Source: Clavibacter sp. VKM Ac-2872 (GTDB lineage Bacteria; Actinomycetota; Actinomycetes; Actinomycetales; Microbacteriaceae). From it: a DNA stretch of 64,000 nt. Numbering within the stretch: position 1 is the stretch's first letter; every line of letters begins with the position of its first letter. The notes under the pieces are model-generated. The model was not told the origin of the DNA and ran no database searches. It saw only the letters and a program-made list of their open reading frames with translations. Location: positions 248,001 through 312,000 of the forward strand of contig NZ_JADKRR010000001.1 in assembly GCF_015351105.1 (NCBI RefSeq). The letters are read 5' to 3'. The translations under genes and the position numbers were made by a program. Shown here in pieces: positions 55,183-62,537 of this stretch.

Positions 55183-57915
55183 GTGACGACTCCCCCGAAG
55201 AAGCCGCTTCCCCTCGAGCACGACTCCACCCGCGACGGCACGCGCGACGCCGTCGAGCCGGCGCTCCGCTCCGACGTCAGCCACCTCGGCGGCCTCCTCG
55301 GGCAGGTGCTCCGCGAGTCCGGCGGCCAGGACCTGCTGGACGACGTCGAGCGGCTCCGCGAGCTCGTCATCGACGCGTACGAGAGCGCGCGCGACGCTTC
55401 GATCGACGACGCCGAGCGGCTCGTCGCCACGTTCACGCCCGAGCGCGCCGAGCAGGTCGCCCGCGCGTTCACCTGCTACTTCCACCTCGCGAACCTCGCC
55501 GAGGAGCACCACCGCGTGCGCGTCCTGCGCGAGCGCGAGGCCGCGTCGGGCTTCGTGCCCGACTCCATCCCGGACGCGGTCGGGAAGCTCACCGAGGAGC
55601 TCGGCCGCGAGGAGGCCATGCGCCGCCTCGGCGAGATGCGCTTCCACCCGGTGCTCACGGCGCACCCCACCGAGGCTCGGCGCCGGGCGGTGGCCACGGG
55701 GATCCGCCGCATCGGCGACCTGCTCACCGAGCGCGACGGCGCCATGGCGGGCACGCTCACGGGCCAGGACGTCGACCGTCGGCTGCTCGAGGAGATCGAC
55801 GGCCTGTGGCGCACGTCGCCGCTGCGCACCACCCGGCCCACCCCGCTCGACGAGGTGCGCACGGCCATGGGCGTCTTCGACCAGACGCTGTTCGAGGTCG
55901 TGCCGCGCGTCTACCGCCTGCTCGACGACTGGCTGCTCGGCGAGGACGCGGGCGTGCACGACGCCGTGGCGCCCGCGTTCTTCCGGCTCGGCAACTGGAT
56001 CGCCGCGGATCGCGACGGCAACCCGTACGTCACCGCGGCGGTCACCGAGGAGGCCGCGGGCATCGCCAGCGAGCACATCCTGCTGGGGCTCGAGCGCGTC
56101 GCCCTCCGCGTCGGCCGCTCGCTCACGCTCGGCGACGCCGACACCCCGCCGAGCAAGGAGCTGCGGGAGCTGGCCGCCGCGCAGGACGCGCTCGCGCCGC
56201 ACCTCACCGCCCGCATCGGCACGCGCGCGCCCGCCGAGCTGCACCGCCGCGTGCTCCTCGTCATCGCCGGCCGCCTCGCGGCCACGCGCGAGCGCCACGA
56301 CGACCCCATCGCCTACGCGTCGGCCGCCGAGCTGCTCGCCGACCTGCGCGTGCTGCAGTCCTCGCTCCGGAGCGCCGGTGCCCACCGCATCGCGGGCGGC
56401 GAGCTGCAGGGCCTCGTCTGGCAGGCCGAGACCTTCGGCTTCCACCTCGCCGAGATGGAGGTGCGCCAGCACTCGCAGGTGCACCGCGAGGCGCTCCGCG
56501 AGGTGCTCGCCGTCGCCGCGGCCGACGCGTCCGGCGACCAGGCCCCCGAGCTCGCGCCCATGACGGTGGAGGTGCTCGACGTGTTCCGCACGCTCGCGCG
56601 TCTGCAGGAGCGGCACGGCGTCGCGCCGTTCTCGCGCTTCATCGTCTCGTTCACGCAGTCGGCCGACGACATCCGCACGGTGCACGAGCTGGCCGCGCTC
56701 GCGCTCGGCTCCGCGGAGGAGGCGCCCGTGCTCGACGTGATCCCGCTGTTCGAGACGTTCGCGGATCTGAACGCGAGCACGGAGATCCTCGACGGGATGA
56801 TCCGGCTGCCCCAGGTGGCGGCGCGCCTCGCGCAGACCGGCCGGAAGCTCGAGGTCATGCTCGGCTACTCCGACTCCTCGAAGGACGTCGGGCCCGTGTC
56901 CGCGACGTTCGCCCTGTTCGACGCGCAGGCGCGCATCGCCGCGTGGGCGCGCGAGAACGACATCGAGCTCACGCTCTTCCACGGCCGCGGCGGTGCCCTG
57001 GGCCGGGGCGGCGGACCGGCCGACCGCGCGGTGCGGGCCCAGCCGCCGGGATCCGTCGACGGCCGCTTCAAGCTCACCGAGCAGGGCGAGGTGATCTTCG
57101 CCCACTACGGCGACAAGCGCATCGCCGCCCGGCACATCGAGCAGATGGCCGCCGCGACCCTGCTGGCGTCCGCGCCCTCGAACGAGGAGCGCAACGCGCA
57201 GGCCGCGCGAGGATCCGCCGACATGGTCCGCACGATGGACGAGGCCTCGCGCGCCCGCTTCTTCGAGCTCGTGAAGGCGCCCGGTTTCGCGCCGTGGTTC
57301 GCGCAGGTCACGCCGATGGAGGAGATCGGGCTGCTGGCGCTCGGCTCCCGGCCCGCCCGCCGCGGCCTCTCGGTCGAGTCGCTGGAGGACCTGCGGGCGA
57401 TCCCGTGGGTGTTCGCGTGGACGCAGGCGCGCATCAACCTCACGGGCTGGTTCGGCCTCGGATCCGCGCTCGCCGCCGTCGGCGACGAGGCGGTGCTCCG
57501 CAAGGCCTACGACGAGTGGCCGCTGTTCACCTCGATGATCGACAACGTCGAGATGTCGCTCGCCAAGACCGACGGCCGCCTCGCGGAGCGCTACCTCGCC
57601 CTCGGCGACCGCCCGGATCTCGCCGCGCTCGTCACCGAGGAGATGGAGCTCACGCGCGAGTGGGTGCGGAAGGCGACCGGCCGCGGCGAGATCCTCGAGG
57701 GCCGGCCCGTGCTGCGCCGCGCGGTCCGCCTCCGCAGCCCGTACGTCGACGCGCTGTCCTTGCTCCAGCTGCGGGCCCTGCGCGCGCTGCGCACCTCGTC
57801 CGCCGACGCGCCGGACCAGGGCGCTCCCGGCCAGGCCGACCCGACGGATCCGGACCACCGGCTCCTCCTGCTCACGGTCAACGGCATCGCGGCGGGGCTG
57901 CAGAACACGGGGTGA
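55183..57915 (+). CDS. ppc: Phosphoenolpyruvate carboxylase
   Basis: A 910-residue PEP carboxylase of normal length, starting at a GTG. VLTAHPTEARRR carries the catalytic His161; MLGYSDSSKDVGPVSA and FHGRGGALGRGGGP are the other signature motifs; the protein ends in a QNTG motif as in all members. It adds bicarbonate to PEP to give oxaloacetate for the TCA cycle. It is a core gene and marks the right end of the host-type segment before accessory DNA begins. Confidence 0.95.
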   Translation: MTTPPKKPLPLEHDSTRDGTRDAVEPALRSDVSHLGGLLGQVLRESGGQDLLDDVERLRELVIDAYESARDASIDDAERLVATFTPERAEQVARAFTCYFHLANLAEEHHRVRVLREREAASGFVPDSIPDAVGKLTEELGREEAMRRLGEMRFHPVLTAHPTEARRRAVATGIRRIGDLLTERDGAMAGTLTGQDVDRRLLEEIDGLWRTSPLRTTRPTPLDEVRTAMGVFDQTLFEVVPRVYRLLDDWLLGEDAGVHDAVAPAFFRLGNWIAADRDGNPYVTAAVTEEAAGIASEHILLGLERVALRVGRSLTLGDADTPPSKELRELAAAQDALAPHLTARIGTRAPAELHRRVLLVIAGRLAATRERHDDPIAYASAAELLADLRVLQSSLRSAGAHRIAGGELQGLVWQAETFGFHLAEMEVRQHSQVHREALREVLAVAAADASGDQAPELAPMTVEVLDVFRTLARLQERHGVAPFSRFIVSFTQSADDIRTVHELAALALGSAEEAPVLDVIPLFETFADLNASTEILDGMIRLPQVAARLAQTGRKLEVMLGYSDSSKDVGPVSATFALFDAQARIAAWARENDIELTLFHGRGGALGRGGGPADRAVRAQPPGSVDGRFKLTEQGEVIFAHYGDKRIAARHIEQMAAATLLASAPSNEERNAQAARGSADMVRTMDEASRARFFELVKAPGFAPWFAQVTPMEEIGLLALGSRPARRGLSVESLEDLRAIPWVFAWTQARINLTGWFGLGSALAAVGDEAVLRKAYDEWPLFTSMIDNVEMSLAKTDGRLAERYLALGDRPDLAALVTEEMELTREWVRKATGRGEILEGRPVLRRAVRLRSPYVDALSLLQLRALRALRTSSADAPDQGAPGQADPTDPDHRLLLLTVNGIAAGLQNTG

Positions 57916-57997
57916 TCTGCACGCGAGTCGGGGCGTCATCCCAGGGCAGCTGTGTCCGACAGGGGCGCTCGAGAACGACAGCGAATATGACTACGAC

Positions 57998-58171
57998 GAG
58001 AGCGGGCGTCAAGCCTTCACCGACAGCCAGGTCAAGAACGCGGCCCGACTGATCGATGCCCGCGAGTCGGCCGCCAAGGTCGCCCGCGACATGGGTGCGT
58101 CGAGTGCGACGCTCTACCGGCGACTTTCGGACGTTCAGAGAGCCGAGGCAGCGGCCGCGATCACGGGCTGA
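57998..58171 (+). pseudogene. Serine-recombinase C-terminal helix-turn-helix fragment
   Basis: The frame up to the TGA at 58171 reads GRQAFTDSQVKNAARLIDA, then RESAAKVARDMGASSATLYRR. This is the DNA-binding tail of Hin/Tn3-type resolvases, which normally follows a GGRP hinge. The N-terminal catalytic domain (with the active Ser) is missing. It is a remnant of a mobile element at the edge of the accessory region; a small active HTH protein is less likely, as no start codon with a ribosome site is visible. Confidence 0.65.
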
Positions 58172-58188
58172 GCGGGCTCCGGTAACAG

Positions 58189-58222
58189 CGCGGGAGTCAT
58201 GATTAATATCACGACTCCCGCG
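58189..58222. terminator. Bidirectional hairpin terminator
   Basis: CGCGGGAGTC (58189-58198) and GACTCCCGCG (58213-58222) form a perfect 10-bp stem around an A/T-rich 14-base loop. It lies between the recombinase fragment and the convergent small membrane protein gene. Confidence 0.65.
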
Positions 58223-58246
58223 TGATGTGGTGCCACTCGATCGGGG

Positions 58247-58435
58247 CTAGTTGTCTGCCCGGGTTCTCCGCTGCGGACGTACTACGAAGACGTGCGCGAC
58301 GGTGAGCCCAACAACGGAGGCGAATATGAAAAGGACGAATGGACTGAACCAGCTCAGCCACGCGAGGACTTGACTCACGATCGAGCCGGTCACGAGGACT
58401 GTCGCGAGGTAGGAGACCATAAACCGTAAGCTCAT
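58247..58435 (-). CDS. Small hypothetical membrane protein
   Basis: A 62-residue protein with two membrane spans (about 3-22 and 25-47, including LSWFSPFVLFIFASVVGL) and a basic C-terminal tail (RPQRRTRADN). It starts at the ATG 11 bases after the end of the secreted-protein gene, so the two are probably one transcript. I recognise no family. Base composition is lower in GC than in the core genes. Confidence 0.5.
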   Translation of the reverse strand: MSLRFMVSYLATVLVTGSIVSQVLAWLSWFSPFVLFIFASVVGLTVAHVFVVRPQRRTRADN

Positions 58436-58445
58436 GCCGATAGTC

Positions 58446-58940
58446 TTACCCGAGGTTGATGCACACCTTCCCAACTTGCGCACCCTCGCTCCATAGCTCT
58501 GAGCAGGTCTGTACGGCGTTGGGGCTCGCGCTGCGTGGTCTAAACGAGTGGCGCTCGAGCCGAGCTCCCGTGCAGCCCGGATGGTTCACGCTCTGCGTGT
58601 GGTAAGTGTCCCGGCCGTTCGCGTCGTGGTCTGAGAAGTCGATGTGCCAATTGCAGTAGTACCCACCGGACCCTCCTGTGCCGATCAGGTCCGTTACATC
58701 TGCGCTCTGGTACTTGATGTACTTCTTGTCGCCGGACACGCTCACGCTCAGGGTCCCCCCTGGATAGCAGATGCCCGTCATCGGAATACACGATGAGCCG
58801 ATGATTCCTACCACAACCCCTGACTTTTGCTCGCTGATGGGGTCGGCTGCCTGCGCGCTCTGAGCTCCGCTGACTGCGAGCAGCAGCACTGTAACGGCCG
58901 CACAAGCGCTCATAAGCGTCGTTTTGGATGAAGCCTTCAT
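58446..58940 (-). CDS. Small secreted hypothetical protein, Cys-rich
   Basis: A 164-residue protein with a very strong AGGAGG site 4 bases before its ATG. A classical signal peptide (residues 1-32, ending AQA) is followed by a mature part of about 132 residues with six cysteines (in SSCIPMTGICYP, YYCNW, HPGCTG, QTCSE, KVCIN), probably paired outside the cell. The family is not recognised. It could be a secreted effector or bacteriocin-like protein with the adjacent membrane protein as partner, but this is speculation from size and layout. Confidence 0.65.
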   Translation of the reverse strand: MKASSKTTLMSACAAVTVLLLAVSGAQSAQAADPISEQKSGVVVGIIGSSCIPMTGICYPGGTLSVSVSGDKKYIKYQSADVTDLIGTGGSGGYYCNWHIDFSDHDANGRDTYHTQSVNHPGCTGARLERHSFRPRSASPNAVQTCSELWSEGAQVGKVCINLG

Positions 58941-59583
58941 GGTTCCTCCTTATGTGAGCGGGCCGGCTGGCTCGCTGTAGCCGGACGGTACGCGCAAGCA
59001 TGAGAGCGGAGGAAAGAAGTGCACAGGTCGGACGAGGATTCGGGGTGGACGCGAGGCTCGTGTGCTCCCGCTCTAGAGGAGAGTCGTGCTCGGCGACCCT
59101 CCAAAATTTGATTGGCTGTGCCGCGGAGCGCGTCACGGCGTCCCGCCATGCGGCACCGTCCTGTCTATCGGTCGAGACCCAGGCTCAACGGATCCGTCCA
59201 ACCACGCGTCACGCTTCAGGTGAGGCACCCTCACCGCACCAGGTACCGGAATACCTACTCGAGACGCTTGACCCTCCGCCTGAGGCCCGGGGTCGTGGTT
59301 GTCCGGGGAGGGATCCCTGCCGGGGCGGTCCCTCTGCACGGCTCCGCCGGGACCTGATGATCCAGCGAGACCTCTCTGAGGTCGACGACCACGGCGTGCC
59401 GTCGAGGATCGGCGAGGCCAGCACCCGTGAGGAGCTGCCGATCCAACCCGCTCGACGACCGTGCCCCCCGTTCTCGTGAGGGGCCAGGGCATTGCGCCTG
59501 AGACGCTCTGCTGCTTGCCGACGACAGGCATAGGAGGACGCCGCATGAGCGACGTGCTCCGTCCGCGAAGATGCCGCGGGGAG
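58941..59583. other. Gap of 643 bases without a recognisable gene
   Basis: Frames are open on both strands, but none carries a known domain, a ribosome site or a coherent codon pattern. It separates the secreted-protein gene from the threonine aldolase stump and is probably decayed accessory DNA. Confidence 0.4.
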
Positions 59584-59829
59584 CTACCCCGCCCCCACCT
59601 CCCGGCGGATGGCCGCCGCGAACCGGTCGATGTCGTCCTCGGTGGTGTCGAAGGAGCACATCCAGCGCACCTCGCGGCGGGCCGGGTCCCAGTCGTAGAA
59701 GCGGAACTCGCTGCGGAGGCGGTCCGCGACGCCCTCGGGGAGGATCGCGAACAGGCCGTTGGCCTGGGTCTCCTGCGTGAACTCGACGCCGTCGACGCCT
59801 TCGACCGCAGCCCGGAGTCGCGCGGCCAT
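59584..59829 (-). pseudogene. L-threonine aldolase, C-terminal fragment
   Basis: On the minus strand the last 82 residues of a low-specificity threonine aldolase are intact: RMAARLRAAVEGVDGVEF, then QANGLFAILPEGVADRL, then FYDWDPARREVRWMCSFDTT, then the normal stop. Upstream of about 59829 the match stops abruptly, and the roughly 270 residues with the PLP-binding Lys are missing. The frame continues to a chance ATG at 59955. The truncation coincides with the drop in GC to the right, so the island on that side probably replaced the 5' part of the gene. Confidence 0.8.
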
Positions 59830-59955
59830 CCGCTGAGATCGTGTTACAGCCTCTACATCGCTTCGTTCTCGACGGCTGCCGTGCCTACTCATGGCGTTAG
59901 AGCTCCACTCGGTTCCACCCGACGAGACGAGATGGATCTTCGTCGGCGCGGGCAT

Positions 59956-60395
59956 ATGCCCGCGTGTCTACTGCGATCGCGAGCTTCCTTGGCAGTCACC
60001 AAATCGGATAGAGGGCGACCGCGCCAAGTCCCGCTCGGAGGAGCGGCGGCGATCTCGTCGACGATTTCCTCGATGAGACACAAATTTCCGAGACTCTAGG
60101 CAGTAACGTGATCCCTAGTTCGGTAACAATGCCGACGCCGTCAGTGGCCACCTCGCGACTGATCGCCAAGATGATCCTTGTGCGGAGTACCCGTAAAACG
60201 ATGGCAGCGCAGAGCAGCAACGCTGTCGCGCGGGCCATGAGAGGGGAACTTGCCTTGAGGCACTCACGGTCCAACTTCTCAGCGACGGCCTCGGCCGTCA
60301 TGATCTCCAACGAAGCATGCTTCGTAGCGCTGCTCGCTATAGCCCCCATCGACCCTCCGTCTCGCCATGGACAACTGCACCGATAAGGAACATCA
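59956..60395. other. Gap upstream of the DUF262 gene
   Basis: 440 bases of mixed composition. The only candidate gene is a weak minus-strand frame (59996-60349), listed separately. The promoter of the DUF262/RelA-SpoT module should lie in the last 100 bases, but no clear -35/-10 pair is seen. Confidence 0.4.
59996..60349 (-). CDS. Doubtful 117-residue protein with one hydrophobic segment
   Basis: A minus-strand frame with one likely membrane span (ATALLLCAAIVLRVL) after a short helical start (MTAEAVAEKLDRECLKASS). The codon pattern looks protein-like only up to about 60085; from there a different frame reads more naturally (EEIVDEIAAAPP), so it may be a frameshifted relic. No family is recognised. 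It is divergent from the DUF262 gene. Confidence 0.25.
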   Translation of the reverse strand: MGAIASSATKHASLEIMTAEAVAEKLDRECLKASSPLMARATALLLCAAIVLRVLRTRIILAISREVATDGVGIVTELGITLLPRVSEICVSSRKSSTRSPPLLRAGLGAVALYPIW

Positions 60396-61451
60396 ATGAA
60401 ACGACGACTTACAACTCAGGACCTTACGTGGTTTCTTGATATCAACGGTCAAGGTCGACTTGATTTGGATCCTTCATACCAACGCAAGAGCGTCTGGACT
60501 CGGTCAGACAGGCAATATTTTCTCGATACCATCTTCAATAATTATCCAAGTCCTGCAATATTTTTGCATAAGGATATCGACGATAATGGTAATGCAACAT
60601 ATCACGTGATTGACGGCAAGCAGCGGTTGGAAACCGTTCTCATGTTTGTGGCGAATGCCCTACCAATCAAGGATACAATCGGGGATACGCGACTTGCCAA
60701 CAAGAAGTGGCGTGATTTAGAGGGTGAGGCCGATTTGCGCCGCACATTTTGGGACTACGAATTTACTGTGGAAATGCTTGACTCGATCGAGCCGGCGGTC
60801 GTGAATGAGGTTTTTGGTCGCCTAAACCAGAACTCCCGAAAACTGCTACCGCAAGAAATCCGCCACTCGCGCTATAGCGGCTGGTTCGTGTCCTTTGCGG
60901 AGTCAGAGGCTGAGCGCCCAGTCTGGCGTCGCCTAAAGGTCTCTACCACGGGACGCTCGCGCCGCATGCAGGACGTGCAATTTATCTCGGAACTGATGAT
61001 TGTACTAATTACCAGGGATACTATCGGATTTGATCAAGACGTCATCAATAATTTCTACGCCGATTACGACGATCAAGACAATGCCCCCGCTGGATTTTCC
61101 GCCGACGAGTTCAGTGTCAACTTTAATGAACTGGCGGAATACATTGGGAGGCTTGATGAGGTAGCCGAAACAGTATCTACTCATGCAAGTTCGTTTGCGA
61201 GTCTTTATACGTTGTGGTCTTGGCTCGTTCTTACGCAGCTACGTCCCGAGCCGGACTTACTTGCAAGCGCATATGCGGAGTTCATGACCAGCGTTGATCG
61301 GGCGGAGGAGCCTGTCACCGAGCTAGCGGATGAACTTACAGTCTTCCAAAGATATGCAAGTGCCGCCCGCGGCGCCACCACAGATTATAAGCAGCGCGTT
61401 GCTCGTCTCGCTGCTCTGTCCGAGTTCCTAAATCCGAAATTTAGTGCATGA
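60396..61451 (+). CDS. DUF262 (GmrSD N-terminal-like) protein
   Basis: A 351-residue protein. The DUF262 motifs are clear: LDLDPSYQRKSVW at residues 22-34, VIDGKQRLETVL at 71-82 and FGRLNQNSRKLLPQEIRHS at 140-158. This ParB/Srx-like fold supplies the NTPase half of type IV restriction enzymes such as GmrSD and also occurs in other antiphage proteins. The DUF1524 HNH nuclease domain that usually follows is absent; the remainder is helical. The next gene overlaps the stop by four bases (ATGA), so the RelA/SpoT-like protein is probably its effector. GC is near 50 percent by eye, against about 70 percent in the core genes. Confidence 0.82.
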   Translation: MKRRLTTQDLTWFLDINGQGRLDLDPSYQRKSVWTRSDRQYFLDTIFNNYPSPAIFLHKDIDDNGNATYHVIDGKQRLETVLMFVANALPIKDTIGDTRLANKKWRDLEGEADLRRTFWDYEFTVEMLDSIEPAVVNEVFGRLNQNSRKLLPQEIRHSRYSGWFVSFAESEAERPVWRRLKVSTTGRSRRMQDVQFISELMIVLITRDTIGFDQDVINNFYADYDDQDNAPAGFSADEFSVNFNELAEYIGRLDEVAETVSTHASSFASLYTLWSWLVLTQLRPEPDLLASAYAEFMTSVDRAEEPVTELADELTVFQRYASAARGATTDYKQRVARLAALSEFLNPKFSA

Positions 61452-62413
61452 AGATCGTTCAGTCCTTGCGTAAAAGCTTTGACGATCAGCTCGAGCTACA
61501 GCAGTTAGTCGAAGCCAGGGCTAAAACCATAATCGAGGCCGTTATACCCGCAACTTGGCATTACGAGGGACGCATAAAGCTGTTAGAAAGTTTTGCACTT
61601 AAGGTTGAAACAGGTAAGTTTGATCCTCTTGACCTTCCCGACTTTTTCGCGTGTACAATAGTTGTTCCGACCATGGCCGACTTAGCGGGTGCTGAGAAAA
61701 AAGTGGAGGGACTCTTTGAAAAAGTTAGTAGGAAGCCGCTGACCGATAAAGAAGCCCTGTCTGATGCTTTTAGCTTCCCTTTTGATCATACGCGATTGTA
61801 CTGTCGCATACGAGTCGCACCCGGCATGGAGACCGCGCCGATAAATGCGGTACAGTTTGAAGTGCAAATAAAGACTTACCTCCAACACGCGTGGTCTATC
61901 GCGACCCATGATTTGACCTACAAAAGTAATACTGTCAGTTGGGGCACGCAGCGAGTGGCCGCGCAAGTCCGAGCGACGCTTGAGGCGGCCGAGGTGTCGA
62001 TTGTCGAGGCGGTTAAACTGACGGAGACTGGAAATCGGTTTTTGGCGCGGGAGGATCCTCTCACCATAGAACTTTCGGAGATCATAAAGGTACTCAGTCG
62101 CGAGTTCAGCGAACAGGAGCTTCCGGAAGATATGAGGCGACTTGCCCAAACGCTGCACACGCTTTTGGGCTCATGCAAAGTCCAAATATCAGCTCTCGCC
62201 CCTCTGTTGAAACGTGGTCGCGAGGCCCGTGGCTCACATCCTCTTGATCTTTCTCCGTATGCGACGGTTCTTCAGTATTTGATTGACACGAAAGCTGCGG
62301 CCGTCAAGGTTGCCTTGAGAAAAGCGAAGGCGCCAGTTGTTCTTTTGCCGGTGGAAGTTATTTTACCGAGCGGCTTTGACGCCGCTGATATGCCTAATGC
62401 GCGATTAATCTGA
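61448..62413 (+). CDS. RelA/SpoT-domain (pyrophosphokinase-like) protein
   Basis: A 321-residue protein. Residues 38-160 follow the RelA/SpoT synthetase fold: EGRIKLLESFALK (Arg42, Lys44), LPDFFACTIVV at the position of the usual DxxGxRI, and FEVQIKTYLQHAWSIATHDL (Glu138, Gln140, Trp149, His154) with YKS after it. The Gly and Arg of the DxxGxR motif are replaced (Ala68, Thr70), and the YRSLH segment is altered, so nucleotide or substrate choice may differ from (p)ppGpp synthetases. There is no HD hydrolase, TGS or ACT domain; the second half is helical and unrecognised. Translational coupling to the DUF262 gene suggests a toxin or signalling effector in a two-gene defence module. Confidence 0.8.
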   Translation: MKIVQSLRKSFDDQLELQQLVEARAKTIIEAVIPATWHYEGRIKLLESFALKVETGKFDPLDLPDFFACTIVVPTMADLAGAEKKVEGLFEKVSRKPLTDKEALSDAFSFPFDHTRLYCRIRVAPGMETAPINAVQFEVQIKTYLQHAWSIATHDLTYKSNTVSWGTQRVAAQVRATLEAAEVSIVEAVKLTETGNRFLAREDPLTIELSEIIKVLSREFSEQELPEDMRRLAQTLHTLLGSCKVQISALAPLLKRGREARGSHPLDLSPYATVLQYLIDTKAAAVKVALRKAKAPVVLLPVEVILPSGFDAADMPNARLI

Positions 62414-62537
62414 TAGTGGTCTGACCTGGAGAGTCGGTGATCTGACTCGCTCGCTTGCAGCTCAGTCGGATGTGCGATTGACCCTACTTGCGCGATTCGG
62501 CTGCAACCGGAGCGTCGCCGACCGGTAGTCTTCGGCC

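Noticed and set aside
54814-57939. A 1041-codon minus-strand frame opposite PEP carboxylase
   Set aside because: Shadow of a conserved core gene; no domain and no ribosome site.
58941-59583. Open frames on both strands between the secreted protein and the aldolase stump
   Set aside because: No motif, start site or coherent codon use; the lengths are as expected for GC-rich non-coding DNA.
60108-60386. A 92-codon plus-strand frame just before the DUF262 gene
   Set aside because: No ribosome site and a composition typical of a shadow (Ser/Ala/Arg-rich); the opposite strand frame is slightly more protein-like but also doubtful.
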